A stretch of 64,000 nucleotides of DNA from Belnapia moabensis DSM 16746 (GTDB lineage Bacteria; Pseudomonadota; Alphaproteobacteria; Acetobacterales; Acetobacteraceae): assembly GCF_000745835.1 (NCBI RefSeq), contig NZ_JQKB01000010.1, positions 1 through 64,000 on the forward strand, in the 5' to 3' direction. The notes under the pieces were generated by a model. That model was not told the origin of the DNA, did not search any database, and worked only from the letters and a program-made list of their open reading frames with translations. The translations under genes were made by a program, and so were the position numbers. Of the stretch, positions 36,376-44,582 are shown piece by piece; within the stretch, counting starts at the first letter, position 1, and every line of letters starts with the position of its first letter.

Positions 36376-37419
36376 TCAGGCCCCCCCACGCACCGTGGGC
36401 GCCGCGATCGTGGCGAGGCCCCCGTCGAGATGGAACGCCTTCACCAGGCCGCCGGTGAATTCCGGGACGGCGGTCCAGCGCAGATGGATGGCGTCGAAGA
36501 AGTCCCCGGCGGCGAGCGACGGCGCGGCGTTGCTGTCCCAGTACTCGGCCCCGCTCCCCGCCAGGGCGGTGGTGATGGCGCCGCTGAGTCGCCCCAGATA
36601 CTCGCCCTTGGGGTCGTTCAGCCGCCGCCACTCTGGGTGCAGCGGCGTCGACACCACCATGAAGCGGCGCCCCTGCTGCCGCAGCGCCTCGCCCAGCCGC
36701 GACAGAGCCTCGAGGCAGGCGGGGTCCGCATCCGCGACCTTGCCGTAAAGCAGGCTACCCCGGACGCCTTCGCCGCCGAGCGGGCCGCTGCCGTATCTGT
36801 CGAAGACTAATGGATCGATCCTGTCCGCGCCCGAGCGCTTGTCGGCGATGGACACGGCATTGCGGACCAGCGAGGCCAGCGAGAAGTACCGGGTGTAGTA
36901 CTGCCAGGGGCTGGCCCCGCCGAAGACGTAGTCGTCCACGTCGTGGCGGTCGAAGAAGGCGGTCGAGGAGGCCGGGCAGGCGTCGAAATCCTGCGGCGAG
37001 GCGATGAGGACCACATCGCGCACCGTGCCGAAGTGCTCCAGCAGCCATTCCGTCGCGTACCCGGTCTGGTTGATGGTGCGACCGCACATGCCGGCATTGA
37101 AGGGCACCGTCCCGGGCGAGGCGTGGGTCACGGTGTCGCCGTCGAAGTGGCGCCACGCCACCGACGAGCCGACGACCAGCATGGTGGGCGCCGCCGGGCG
37201 CTCTAGGCGCATCGAGGCGAATTTCTCGTCGATGCAGAGCGCGTTGGTGAAGGCCGGCGGCGGCAGGTTGCCGGTCGCCGACAGGCTGAACAGCACACCG
37301 TGAAAGAGAGCGAACATGCCGGCGATGGTGCCGAGAAGCGTGGCCAGATAGCCCGGCCACGACGGCGCGGCAGCCGTGCCCGCCACGGTTTCGTACGGCG
37401 TCTGCGGTGGCTTACGCAT
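36376..37419 (-). CDS. membrane-anchored SGNH/AlgX-like protein of unknown function
   Basis: About 347 residues, with one N-terminal hydrophobic segment (PGYLATLLGTIAGMFALFHGVLFSL, about residues 21-45) and a periplasmic remainder. TMLVVGSSVAWRHFDGDTV resembles the GDS/GSS block of SGNH hydrolases, and DAIHLRWTAVPEF near the C terminus resembles the DxxH block, as in DHHW/AlgX-type acetyltransferase-associated proteins. Four Cys may form periplasmic disulfides (ALCID, GMCG, DACPA, PACLE). I cannot name a specific substrate; O-acetyl transfer or hydrolysis on a glycan is a guess from fold. The start is uncertain: ATG 37419 or 37437. Confidence 0.65.
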   Translation of the reverse strand: MRKPPQTPYETVAGTAAAPSWPGYLATLLGTIAGMFALFHGVLFSLSATGNLPPPAFTNALCIDEKFASMRLERPAAPTMLVVGSSVAWRHFDGDTVTHASPGTVPFNAGMCGRTINQTGYATEWLLEHFGTVRDVVLIASPQDFDACPASSTAFFDRHDVDDYVFGGASPWQYYTRYFSLASLVRNAVSIADKRSGADRIDPLVFDRYGSGPLGGEGVRGSLLYGKVADADPACLEALSRLGEALRQQGRRFMVVSTPLHPEWRRLNDPKGEYLGRLSGAITTALAGSGAEYWDSNAAPSLAAGDFFDAIHLRWTAVPEFTGGLVKAFHLDGGLATIAAPTVRGGA

Positions 37420-37981
37420 CGGCGGAGCCCTCATCATGGGCTGCGCCGACAGGCGGGGCGGTCCTCGCGGATGCGGCGCCACGGCCGGAGGCGAAGCATG
37501 GGCCGCGGCAAGCCTGCGGCGGGATCGGGAATACGGACATCGGGACGAACTCCATGCGGCTCACCGCGTGCGGGCACACGGCCAGGTCGAGCGACGGGAG
37601 GGGGGAAGCGCAGCCATCCATCCCGCGAAGCGCGGGACATATGCCGGCCCTGGCCGCAAGCGGCACCTCAGGGCGACAGGGGATCGGGGGCTATGGCGGC
37701 GCGGATGTCATGTGAAGGTCAGGCTAGGCGAGCGGCCTTTAGGTGCATAATCACAACCTTGAAGGCGGCCCGCTCCGGGTCACGGGCGCGTTAGCCTGAG
37801 GCTGGCCGCCAGGTTGCCATGCGGCGCAATCCGCGGTTAGTTTGGGTTCACTCGATCGGACCCGGTGCAATTCCGGGTGGCTCTTCCGGCCGCTGATCCG
37901 CCGGACAACGCATATGACATCCTGGAACGGCTCGGTGACCATCACGCGGGCCGCTCATGTCCGGTGCGGACCCTTGATCCC
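37420..37981. other. non-coding gap between SGNH-like gene and sulP
   Basis: This 560-bp stretch sits between divergently transcribed genes. Short open frames in it lack ribosome binding sites and family resemblance. A lower-GC patch near 37743-37760 (AGGTGCATAATCACAACC) is the likeliest promoter zone. I see no RNA gene, repeat or protein remnant in it. Confidence 0.4.
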
Positions 37982-39460
37982 ATGACATCCATGCATGCCT
38001 CGCCCCGCGGGTGGTTTGGCAACCTGCGCGGCGACCTCCTCTCCGGCCTCGTGGTAGCCCTCGCCCTGATCCCCGAGGCGATCGGCTTCTCGGTCATCGC
38101 CGGCGTCGACCCGAAGGTCGGCCTCTACGCCTCCGTGGTCATCGCCTGCGTCATCGCCTTCGCGGGCGGGCGGCCGGGGATGATCTCCGCCGCGACGGCC
38201 GCGACCGCCGTGCTGATGACCGGCCTCGTGCGTGACCACGGCGTGCAGTACCTGTTCGCCGCGACCATCCTCATGGGCGTCTTCCAGATCCTGGCCGGCC
38301 TCCTCAAGCTGGGGCGGCTGATGCGCTTCGTGTCGCAATCCGTCATGACGGGCTTCGTCAACGCGCTGGCGATCCTGATCTTCCTGGCCCAGCTTCCCGA
38401 GCTGGTGAACGTGCCGACGACGACCTACGGGCTCATCGCGCTCGGCCTCGTGGTCATCTATGGCCTGCCGCGCCTCACCCGTGCCGTTCCCTCGCCGCTG
38501 GTCGCCATCGCGATCCTCACCACCGTGACCGCCGTGTTCCACCTCGAGCTGCGAACAGTCGCCGATCTCGGCCAGCTGCCCTCGGCGCTGCCCTCCTTCG
38601 GCCTGCCCGAGGTGCCGTTGACGCTCGAGACGCTGCGCATCCTCCTGCCGGTCTCGCTGACGCTCGCCGCGGTCGGCCTGCTGGAGTCGCTGCTCACCGC
38701 GCAGATCGTCGACGACATGACCGATACGCCGAGCGACAAGAACCGCGAATGCATGGGCCAGGGCGTCGCCAACATGGCCTCCGCCGTCTTCGGCGGCATG
38801 GGGGGCTGCGCGATGATCGGCCAATCGGTCATCAACGTCTCCTCCGGCGGCCGCGGCCGGCTATCGACCCTCACCGCCGGAGTGTTCCTGCTGGTGCTGC
38901 TGGTCGTCCTGCAGGACCTGCTCGCCATCGTGCCGGTCGCCGCGCTGACCGCGGTGATGATCATGGTCTCGATCAACACCTTTTCCTGGGCATCCCTCGC
39001 ACGGCTGCGCACCAACCCGCTGCCCTCCTCGGTGGTGATGCTGGCGACGGTCGCGACGGTCGTCGCCACGGCCGACCTCGCCAAGGGCGTCCTGGTCGGG
39101 GTGCTGCTCTCGGGCGTCTTCTTCGCCGGCAAGGTGTCCCGCCTGAGCCGCGTCACCTCGGAACTCTCGCCCGACGGCACGGTCCGGACCTACCGGGTGG
39201 AAGGCCAGGTCTTCTTCGCCTCCGCCGGCACATTCTTCGACTCGATCGACCTGCTGGAGCCGGTGGAGCAGATCGTCATCGATGTCAGCAACGCCCATTT
39301 CTGGGACATATCGGCGGTCGGCGCGCTGGACCGCGTCGTGCTCAAGGGCCGGCGGTACGGGCATGCGGTGCAGGTGATCGGCCTGAACGAGGCGAGCGCC
39401 ACCATGGTCGAGCGCTTCGCCGTCCATAAGCGGGGCGCGGTCCACGCCCCTCACTCCTAA
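37982..39460 (+). CDS. SulP-family anion transporter with STAS domain
   Basis: This 492-residue inner-membrane transporter has a hydrophobic core of 12-14 helices (about residues 15-390), opening with the family motif [63 protein letters not shown] is the SulP signature helix region. The cytoplasmic C-terminal STAS domain (about 405-485) contains [25 protein letters not shown]. SulP members carry sulfate, bicarbonate or other anions; no carbonic anhydrase or sulfur-assimilation gene is adjacent to decide. ATG 37982 is the only ATG in frame, with a poor ribosome binding site; GTG 37865 is an alternative that would add 39 residues. Confidence 0.9.
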   Translation: MTSMHASPRGWFGNLRGDLLSGLVVALALIPEAIGFSVIAGVDPKVGLYASVVIACVIAFAGGRPGMISAATAATAVLMTGLVRDHGVQYLFAATILMGVFQILAGLLKLGRLMRFVSQSVMTGFVNALAILIFLAQLPELVNVPTTTYGLIALGLVVIYGLPRLTRAVPSPLVAIAILTTVTAVFHLELRTVADLGQLPSALPSFGLPEVPLTLETLRILLPVSLTLAAVGLLESLLTAQIVDDMTDTPSDKNRECMGQGVANMASAVFGGMGGCAMIGQSVINVSSGGRGRLSTLTAGVFLLVLLVVLQDLLAIVPVAALTAVMIMVSINTFSWASLARLRTNPLPSSVVMLATVATVVATADLAKGVLVGVLLSGVFFAGKVSRLSRVTSELSPDGTVRTYRVEGQVFFASAGTFFDSIDLLEPVEQIVIDVSNAHFWDISAVGALDRVVLKGRRYGHAVQVIGLNEASATMVERFAVHKRGAVHAPHS

Positions 39461-39680
39461 GGCACAACCGAAGGGGCGGCCCGGATCATTCCGCGCTGGA
39501 ACCCCGCCACCGGCCCTGCTATAGGAATTCAGTCACCTTCCGCTCATCCAGCTTTTTGTCCGAAACTTACCGCTTTGATTTCGCTGGCCTTACGCCGCCA
39601 GCCAACTTTCCGCCTCTCCAACATGGGCCGCGCCGGGTTTGCCGCCCACCGTCGTCCGCTCCAGCGCTCGGCGACGAACA

Positions 39681-39830
39681 GGTCGCGGCATGCAAGGTGC
39701 GGCGATTGTCCCACACCACCAGGTCGCCTGCCCTCCATTCGTGAGCGTAGACGAAGCGCGGCTGCGTCAGATGCGTCATCAGCGCCCCCACCGGCCCATC
39801 GAAGCACGCCAGGCCACCGAACCCGGCCAT
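39681..39830 (-). pseudogene. C-terminal remnant of a TauD/TfdA dioxygenase
   Basis: About 50 codons read GALMTHLTQPRFVYAHEW then RAGDLVVWDNRRTLHAAT, unmistakably the C-terminal core of TauD/TfdA Fe(II)/2-oxoglutarate dioxygenases, including the iron-binding His and the 2-oxoglutarate Arg region. Nothing homologous precedes it, and the family's terminal dozen residues are lost after LHAAT. The flanks (39461-39680 and 39831-39888) hold no recognisable gene. It is a deletion remnant, non-functional. Confidence 0.8.
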
Positions 39831-39888
39831 GGGCCATGCGGCACCTGATGCGGCCCGCCATCGCTTTCTCGCAGGGCAGGCGGGAGGC

Positions 39889-40857
39889 TTATCGGGGCGA
39901 TTCGGCCAGGTCCAGGCTGCCTCCGAAGGGCAGGGTGCCGAAGGCCTCCGCCGCCACCCCCGCCGCCGCTCGGGCCTCGGCGAGCCAGGCCTCCGGCCCC
40001 TCGATCGCCTCGTCGGTCAGCCCGGCGAAGGTGCCGAAATGCATCCCGACGCTCCGCCGCGCCCCGAGCGCCAGATGCGCCCTGACGGCCTCGCCCGGAT
40101 CCATATGCTGGGTCCGCATGAAGAAGCGCGGCTCATAGGCCCCGATCGGGATCAGCGCGAGGTCGATCCTCGGAAACCGCGCCGCGATCTCCGCGAAATG
40201 CGGGCACCACCCACTGTCGCCCGCGAAGTAGACCACCGCCCCCTCGGCCTCGATGACGAAGCCGCCCCACAGGCTGCGATTGCGGTCGAACAGCGTGCGC
40301 GCGGAGAAATGCTGCGCCGGCACATAGGTCACCCGCAGCCCCGCCACCTCGACCGACTGCCACCAGTCCAGCTCGGACGTGCCACGGATGCCCGCCTTCG
40401 CCAGGTGCCGCGCATTCTCGAGCCCGGTGACTGACGGCGGCCCCCAGCGCCGCCGCACCCGCCGCAAGGTCGGCAGGTCGAGATGGTCGTAGTGGTTATG
40501 GCTGACCAGCAGCAGGTCGCACCCGGGCAGCGCCTCCAGCGCCTGCCCCGGCGCCCGCACGCGCTTCGGCCCGGCGAAGGCGAGGGGGCTCGCCCGCATC
40601 GACCAGACCGGGTCCACCAGCACGCAGCGCCCGCCGAGCTGGATGAGGAAGGACGCATGCCCGATGAAGGTCACGCCGATCCGCCCCTCCGGCAGCCGTG
40701 GCGGCGGGCGCTGCGGCGCATCCTCGATCCAGCGCGGCCATGGCACCGGTGTGCTCTCGCGCCGCCAGCGGAGGACGTCGCGGAAGCTCTTCACCGTCCG
40801 GTCATGGACGTTGTGGAAGCCCCGTCCGTCCCAGTGGTCGGACGGGGCTATTTGCAA
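39889..40857 (-). CDS. metallo-beta-lactamase-fold hydrolase (NAPE-PLD/UlaG-like)
   Basis: This 322-residue protein has the binuclear-zinc motif SHNHYDHLD (His120, His122, Asp124, His125), preceded by VTFIGHASFLIQLGG and VDPVWSMRASPLAF. FAGDSGWCPHFAEIAARF and GMHFGTF then supply the later metal ligands. This is the pattern of the N-acyl-phosphatidylethanolamine phospholipase D-like and UlaG-like lactonase group. The start appears to be TTG 40857, because family proteins begin near DHWDGRGFHN and no ATG or GTG fits. It overlaps the DUF2155 gene by 10 bp, so translation is probably coupled. The substrate is unknown; a phospholipid would suit the MlaD neighbour. Confidence 0.87.
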   Translation of the reverse strand: MQIAPSDHWDGRGFHNVHDRTVKSFRDVLRWRRESTPVPWPRWIEDAPQRPPPRLPEGRIGVTFIGHASFLIQLGGRCVLVDPVWSMRASPLAFAGPKRVRAPGQALEALPGCDLLLVSHNHYDHLDLPTLRRVRRRWGPPSVTGLENARHLAKAGIRGTSELDWWQSVEVAGLRVTYVPAQHFSARTLFDRNRSLWGGFVIEAEGAVVYFAGDSGWCPHFAEIAARFPRIDLALIPIGAYEPRFFMRTQHMDPGEAVRAHLALGARRSVGMHFGTFAGLTDEAIEGPEAWLAEARAAAGVAAEAFGTLPFGGSLDLAESPR

Positions 40858-41210
40858 TCGAGAACCCGGAGGTCATAGACCGGGTGCTCCAGCATGCTGA
40901 CGCCCGGCGCATTGGCGAACATCCAGCCGCGGAACACCTCCTGGAAGCCGGCCGCCCGGCGACTGTCGCTTACCTCGAGGAAGGCGGCTGCATCCGGCAC
41001 CTCGTCGGGCGGGCGGGCATTGCAGGCGGCGACCCTGATGGTGAGCGTCCCGAACTGCGTCGCCTGCCCGACCGGCGCACGCAGCACGGAGACGCGGGCC
41101 GTCACCTTGTCGAGGAGCTGAAGCTCGGCCTGCTGCTTCGGCAGCCAGTCCTGCGACTGCGCCCAGGCGGCGACGGGCAGCGCCAAGGCGAGGGCAAGAA
41201 GCCGCATCAT
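40848..41210 (-). CDS. DUF2155 domain protein, secreted
   Basis: This 120-residue protein has a signal peptide (MMRLLALALALPVAAWAQ) followed by the DUF2155 domain: ELQLLDKVTARVSVLRAPVGQATQFGTLTIRVAACNARPPDE and FRGWMFANAPGVSMLEHPVYDLRVLDCK. Two Cys, one mid-domain and one three residues from the end, may form a disulfide. Function is unknown, but the gene is conserved in alphaproteobacteria next to mlaD and NDUFA12 genes, as here. It overlaps its upstream neighbour by ATGA. Confidence 0.9.
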   Translation of the reverse strand: MMRLLALALALPVAAWAQSQDWLPKQQAELQLLDKVTARVSVLRAPVGQATQFGTLTIRVAACNARPPDEVPDAAAFLEVSDSRRAAGFQEVFRGWMFANAPGVSMLEHPVYDLRVLDCK

Positions 41211-41425
41211 TGCTTCCGCTTCGGGCTCGGCAGCGCTTCGACCATCTCAGCCAGCATCCGCCGCAGCGCCGCCTCGTCGACGCCCATCAGCACGGCGTCC
41301 TCGAAGGCGTCGCGCATCACCTGGGCGAGCTCGGCATGGTTCTCGGCAAGGACCTTCAGCTTCTCCCGGCAGGAGATCGGGCTGCCATCCGCCCCCGGCC
41401 AGGTCTCGGGCGGGGCGAGGCTCAT
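41207..41425 (-). CDS. small hypothetical protein in the mlaD operon
   Basis: This 72-residue, mainly helical, acidic protein (EKLKVLAENHAELAQVMRDAFEDAVLMGVDEAALRRMLAEMVEAL) ends in a basic SPKRKQ tail. It is held by 4-bp overlaps on both sides (mlaD upstream, DUF2155 downstream), which makes it a real gene. No signal peptide or known domain is seen. Confidence 0.75.
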   Translation of the reverse strand: MSLAPPETWPGADGSPISCREKLKVLAENHAELAQVMRDAFEDAVLMGVDEAALRRMLAEMVEALPSPKRKQ

Positions 41426-41946
41426 CGGGGTGCGGGAGCGGTCGTCCCGCCCTGGGGCTGACCGCCGCCCTGGCTTTCCTGGTTCTGGCTGTTCATCTGC
41501 GTTACCGAGAAGATGAAGCGCCCGAGCAGCGATTCCAGGCTGACCGAGCCTTGCGTCTCGGTGATGCGCGACCCATCGGCGAGCAGCTTCTCGCTTCCCC
41601 CCGGCACCAGCGAGACATACTTGCCCCCCAGCAGCCCCTCGGAGGTGATCTCGGCCGAGGTGTCGTCCGGCAGGCGGAGGCTGCGGTCCACCCGCATGGT
41701 CAGCACCGCGCCGAAGCTCTGCGGGTCGATCCGGCTGTCGGTCACGCTGCCGACCTTGACGCCGGCGATGCGCACATCGGCCCCGTTGGACAGGCCGTCG
41801 ATCTTGTCGAAGCGGGCCGTCAGCGACATGCCATCGGCATTGGCGCTGCCCCGGCCACTATGCAGCACCGCATAGGCAAGGAAGACCACCGCGATCACGA
41901 GCACGATGCCGCCGGTGGCGACCTCGGCGAGGCTGCGTCCCTTCAT
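41422..41946 (-). CDS. mlaD: MlaD-family phospholipid-transport substrate-binding protein
   Basis: This 174-residue protein has an N-terminal membrane anchor (EVATGGIVLVIAVVFLAYAVLHSGRG). The MCE domain follows: LTARFDKIDGLSNGADVRIAGVKVGSVTDSRIDPQSFGAVLTMRV and ITSEGLLGGKYVSLVPGGSEKLLADG. It has a Gln/Gly-rich tail. In the Mla system MlaD forms the periplasmic hexamer of an ABC transporter that moves glycerophospholipids between membranes. MlaE, MlaF and MlaC are not encoded here. It sits 3 bp after the NDUFA12 gene and overlaps the next small gene. Confidence 0.93.
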   Translation of the reverse strand: MKGRSLAEVATGGIVLVIAVVFLAYAVLHSGRGSANADGMSLTARFDKIDGLSNGADVRIAGVKVGSVTDSRIDPQSFGAVLTMRVDRSLRLPDDTSAEITSEGLLGGKYVSLVPGGSEKLLADGSRITETQGSVSLESLLGRFIFSVTQMNSQNQESQGGGQPQGGTTAPAPR

Positions 41947-41949
41947 GCC

Positions 41950-42306
41950 TTACGAACCCGGCGTCCAGGCTTCGTAGTCGCCGGTGGTGGCGGGGCGGGC
42001 GCCGCCGACATAGTCGTGCCCGGCGGGCCGGTAGGAATGCGCCGTGCCGGTGAGGTTCGGCAGATGCTCCTTCTGCCACGGGTAGCGCTTCACCTCGGGT
42101 AGCGGCGCCTCGGTAATATGGTGCAGCCAGGCATGCCATTCGGGTGGCACCACGGTCGGATCGCCGCCCTTGGCGAAGATCGCCCAGCGCCGGGTCCGGT
42201 TGTAGATGGGCTGCTTCGACTTGCTCTCGAAATACACATTGCCGAAGCGGTCGGTCCCGACCTTGCGGCCGAAGAGAGCGGATTGGAGGCGCAGCAGGAC
42301 AGGCAT
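41950..42306 (-). CDS. NADH:ubiquinone oxidoreductase NDUFA12-family subunit
   Basis: This 118-residue protein corresponds to the complex I accessory subunit shared by alphaproteobacteria and mitochondria (B17.2/NDUFA12). Diagnostic stretches are VGTDRFGNVYFESKSKQPIYNRTRRWAIF, DPTVVPPEWHAWLHHITEAPLP and the end WQKEHLPNLTGTAHSYRP. It stabilises complex I at the inner membrane. ATG 42306 fits family starts. It is the first gene of the NDUFA12-mlaD-(small)-DUF2155-MBL operon, divergent from the NrdJ-like gene across 195 bp. It is strong evidence for an alphaproteobacterial host. Confidence 0.95.
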   Translation of the reverse strand: MPVLLRLQSALFGRKVGTDRFGNVYFESKSKQPIYNRTRRWAIFAKGGDPTVVPPEWHAWLHHITEAPLPEVKRYPWQKEHLPNLTGTAHSYRPAGHDYVGGARPATTGDYEAWTPGS

Positions 42307-42501
42307 GGGGCCGGGAAAGCTCCTGGGGGGATGGCCGCCCTGCACATAGGGGCGGGATCGCGGCCGGACAATCGCATAAGCCATGATGCGGCGCAAAGGC
42401 GGGCGGCCCGGCACAACTATCCACAGGATGTTGCGTCTCCAGGGCCGATTCACCACCAGATACGGCTTCCCGCCCGGCGCGGGGCGCCCTAGCATCACGC
42501 C

Positions 42502-44058
42502 ATGGCACTGATCACCGGAACCCTGTGGGAAGACGTCGCCCTGCGCCGGACCCGCGCCGCGGCCGACCCCGATGCGCCCCCGCGCGCCGTCGCCCTGCCG
42601 CTCGGCTGGGATGCCGAGGCCGCTGCGGCACTGGCCGCCCTCGCGCCGGGGCAGGGGCCGGTCACCCTGCCGCGCCTGGCCGAGGGCTGGATCGGTCGTG
42701 TCACCCGCGCCGGGCGGAAATCCGGGCTGTTCGACGCCACCGGCGCCGCGCGCCTCTCCGAAGGGCTGCGCGCCCTGTTGCTGACCCGGCGCGGAGCACC
42801 CGGCGCCGAGGTGTGGCGCGGGGAGGGGAGCAAGGCCGAGCCGCGCTTCGTCCTCAACCTGCCGGCCTTCCTCGAGCCCGGCGGCGGCTTCGACCTCGAG
42901 GGCTATGCCGAGGCCTGCGCCCTTGCCATTCGGGCTCTGGACGCGCTTGGCGGAGCGAAGGCCAGCCGGCTGCGACTCGGCTTCGCCGACCTCGCCGGGC
43001 TGCTGGCCGCGCTCGGCCTCGCCTATGACAGCCCCGAGGCCCGGGCCACCGCCGCCGCCATCGCGGCGCTGACCCGAGGCGCGGCAGAGGCCGAGTCGGG
43101 CCGCATTGCGGCGAAGCTCGGGGCGCGCGAGCCGGTCGCCCTGCTCTGGCCCGCCCCGCCCGCCGAGACGTCGGTGCCCGGCCTTGCCGCCGCCGCCCGC
43201 GCCGCGCTCGATGCTGCCGCGACCTCGCCAGGCCTCCGCCACCAGGGGCTGCTGGCCCTCGCCCTGCCCGATGCGGTGGAAGCGCTGCTCGGCGCCGAGA
43301 CGGGCGGCATCGCCCCCGCCGCCGGCTCCACCCGTGCCGTGCTGACCGATGCTGGCGAGGTGGCCGAGGTGCCGACCCGCGCCGCCCACATCGTCACCCG
43401 TGACCATGCCGCTCGCGCCGGTGCCCTGCTCGCCTCAGTTCCCGAGCGCGCCCGGGCGGCGATGCGCGAGGCCGTCGCCCAATTCCTCCACGCCGCCCCA
43501 CCGGCCCCCGTCGCGCTGCCCGCACCCGCCCAGCCGGTGCCGAAGCCGCAGCCCATGCTCCGCCGCCATGCCGGGACGACACTCCACGTCACCGTCGGCG
43601 GCCACAAGGTCGCGCTGCGTACGGCGGAGGATGCCTCGGGCAAGCTGCTCGAGATCGCCTTCACCCTCTCCAAGGAAGGCGCCGCCTATCGCAGCCTGAT
43701 GGACGGCTTCGCCCAATCCGTCTCGCTCGGCCTCCAGGCCGGCGTGCCGCTCGCCGATTACGTCGAAGCCTTCGCCTATACCCGCTTCGGCCCGGCCGGG
43801 CTGGTCGAGGGCGACCCCGCCATCCCGCGCGCGACCTCGGTGCTCGACTGGGCCTTCCGCCGCCTCGCCCTAGACTATCTCGACCGGCGCGACCTGCCGC
43901 AGCCCTCCGAGGAGGATTGCCTGCCCGACACGCCCGGCACCGCCGCGCAACAGGCGCCGCTACTGCCGCTCGACCTGCCGCCGCAGCCGGCGCCGGGGCG
44001 CGAGGCCGCCGCCGCCAGCCCGCGCGGGCGGCGGCGCACCCTCAGGCTCGTAGGATAA
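42502..44058 (+). CDS. NrdJ-derived TSCPD-domain protein lacking the reductase active site
   Basis: This 518-residue intact frame has a C-terminal part (about 350-470) that matches the tail of adenosylcobalamin-dependent ribonucleotide reductase NrdJ: GGHKVALRTAEDASGKLLEI, KEGAAYRSLMDGFAQSVSLG, TSVLDWAFRRLALDYLDRRDL. A middle block (FVLNLPAFLEPGGGFDLEGY and RLRLGFADLAGLLAALGLAYDSPEARA) matches the start of the NrdJ catalytic barrel, but the finger-loop Cys of the CNLAS-type motif is absent. So is most of the barrel, replaced by an Ala/Pro-rich linker, and the C-terminal zinc-binding cysteines are missing. It cannot be a working reductase. A regulatory or nucleotide-binding role is only a guess. 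It sits 10 bp before ridA. Confidence 0.8.
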   Translation: MALITGTLWEDVALRRTRAAADPDAPPRAVALPLGWDAEAAAALAALAPGQGPVTLPRLAEGWIGRVTRAGRKSGLFDATGAARLSEGLRALLLTRRGAPGAEVWRGEGSKAEPRFVLNLPAFLEPGGGFDLEGYAEACALAIRALDALGGAKASRLRLGFADLAGLLAALGLAYDSPEARATAAAIAALTRGAAEAESGRIAAKLGAREPVALLWPAPPAETSVPGLAAAARAALDAAATSPGLRHQGLLALALPDAVEALLGAETGGIAPAAGSTRAVLTDAGEVAEVPTRAAHIVTRDHAARAGALLASVPERARAAMREAVAQFLHAAPPAPVALPAPAQPVPKPQPMLRRHAGTTLHVTVGGHKVALRTAEDASGKLLEIAFTLSKEGAAYRSLMDGFAQSVSLGLQAGVPLADYVEAFAYTRFGPAGLVEGDPAIPRATSVLDWAFRRLALDYLDRRDLPQPSEEDCLPDTPGTAAQQAPLLPLDLPPQPAPGREAAAASPRGRRRTLRLVG

Positions 44059-44068
44059 GGAGAGCACC

Positions 44069-44533
44069 ATGGCCGGACGCATCGAGGCCCGCCTCGCCGA
44101 ACTCGGCATCGCCCTGCCAACCCCGGCGGCGCCGATCGCCAATTACGTGCCCTTCAACATCAGCGGCAACCTCGTCATCGTCTCCGGCCAGATCCCGCTG
44201 AAGGACGGCAAGATCGCCATCACCGGCAAGGTCGGCGCCCGGGTCTCGATGGAGGAGGGCGTCGCTGCTGCCCGGCTCTGCTTCGTCAACCTGATGGCGC
44301 AGGTGAAGGCCGCGGTCGGCGATCTCGACCGGGTGACGCGCGTCATCCGCCTCGGCGGCTTCATCGCGGCCGGGCCGGACTTTACCCAGCATGCGGTGGT
44401 GATGAACGGCGCCTCCGACTTTGCCGTCGAGGTCTTCGGCGATGCCGGGCGGCATGCACGGACCACCATCGGCGTGCCTTCCCTGCCGGGCGATGCGGCG
44501 GTCGAGGTCGAGGGGATGTTCGAGTTGGCTTGA
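44069..44533 (+). CDS. RidA-family protein
   Basis: This 154-residue chorismate-mutase-like YjgF/YER057c protein belongs to the longer subgroup (about 150 residues): NYVPFNISGNLVIVSGQIPLKDGKI, AARLCFVNLMAQVKAAVGDLDRVTRVIRLGGFI, and GRHARTTIGVPSLPGDAAVEVEGMFEL. The Arg of HARTTIGV is the deaminase-critical arginine of RidA. It would hydrolyse reactive enamines/imines from PLP enzymes. AAGGAG precedes ATG 44069, 10 bp after the NrdJ-like stop. Confidence 0.93.
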   Translation: MAGRIEARLAELGIALPTPAAPIANYVPFNISGNLVIVSGQIPLKDGKIAITGKVGARVSMEEGVAAARLCFVNLMAQVKAAVGDLDRVTRVIRLGGFIAAGPDFTQHAVVMNGASDFAVEVFGDAGRHARTTIGVPSLPGDAAVEVEGMFELA

Positions 44534-44582
44534 CGAGGGACGCGCTGCGTCGCCTCCTGCCCGCCAAAGGCAGGAGACGCGC

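Noticed and set aside
37420-37864. Overlapping small frames between the SGNH-like gene and sulP
   Set aside because: No ribosome binding sites, biased composition only, no family resemblance; treated as non-coding.
42307-43407. Upstream extension of the NDUFA12 frame on the minus strand
   Set aside because: It runs antisense through the NrdJ-like gene; family proteins start at MPVLLRLQ (42306).
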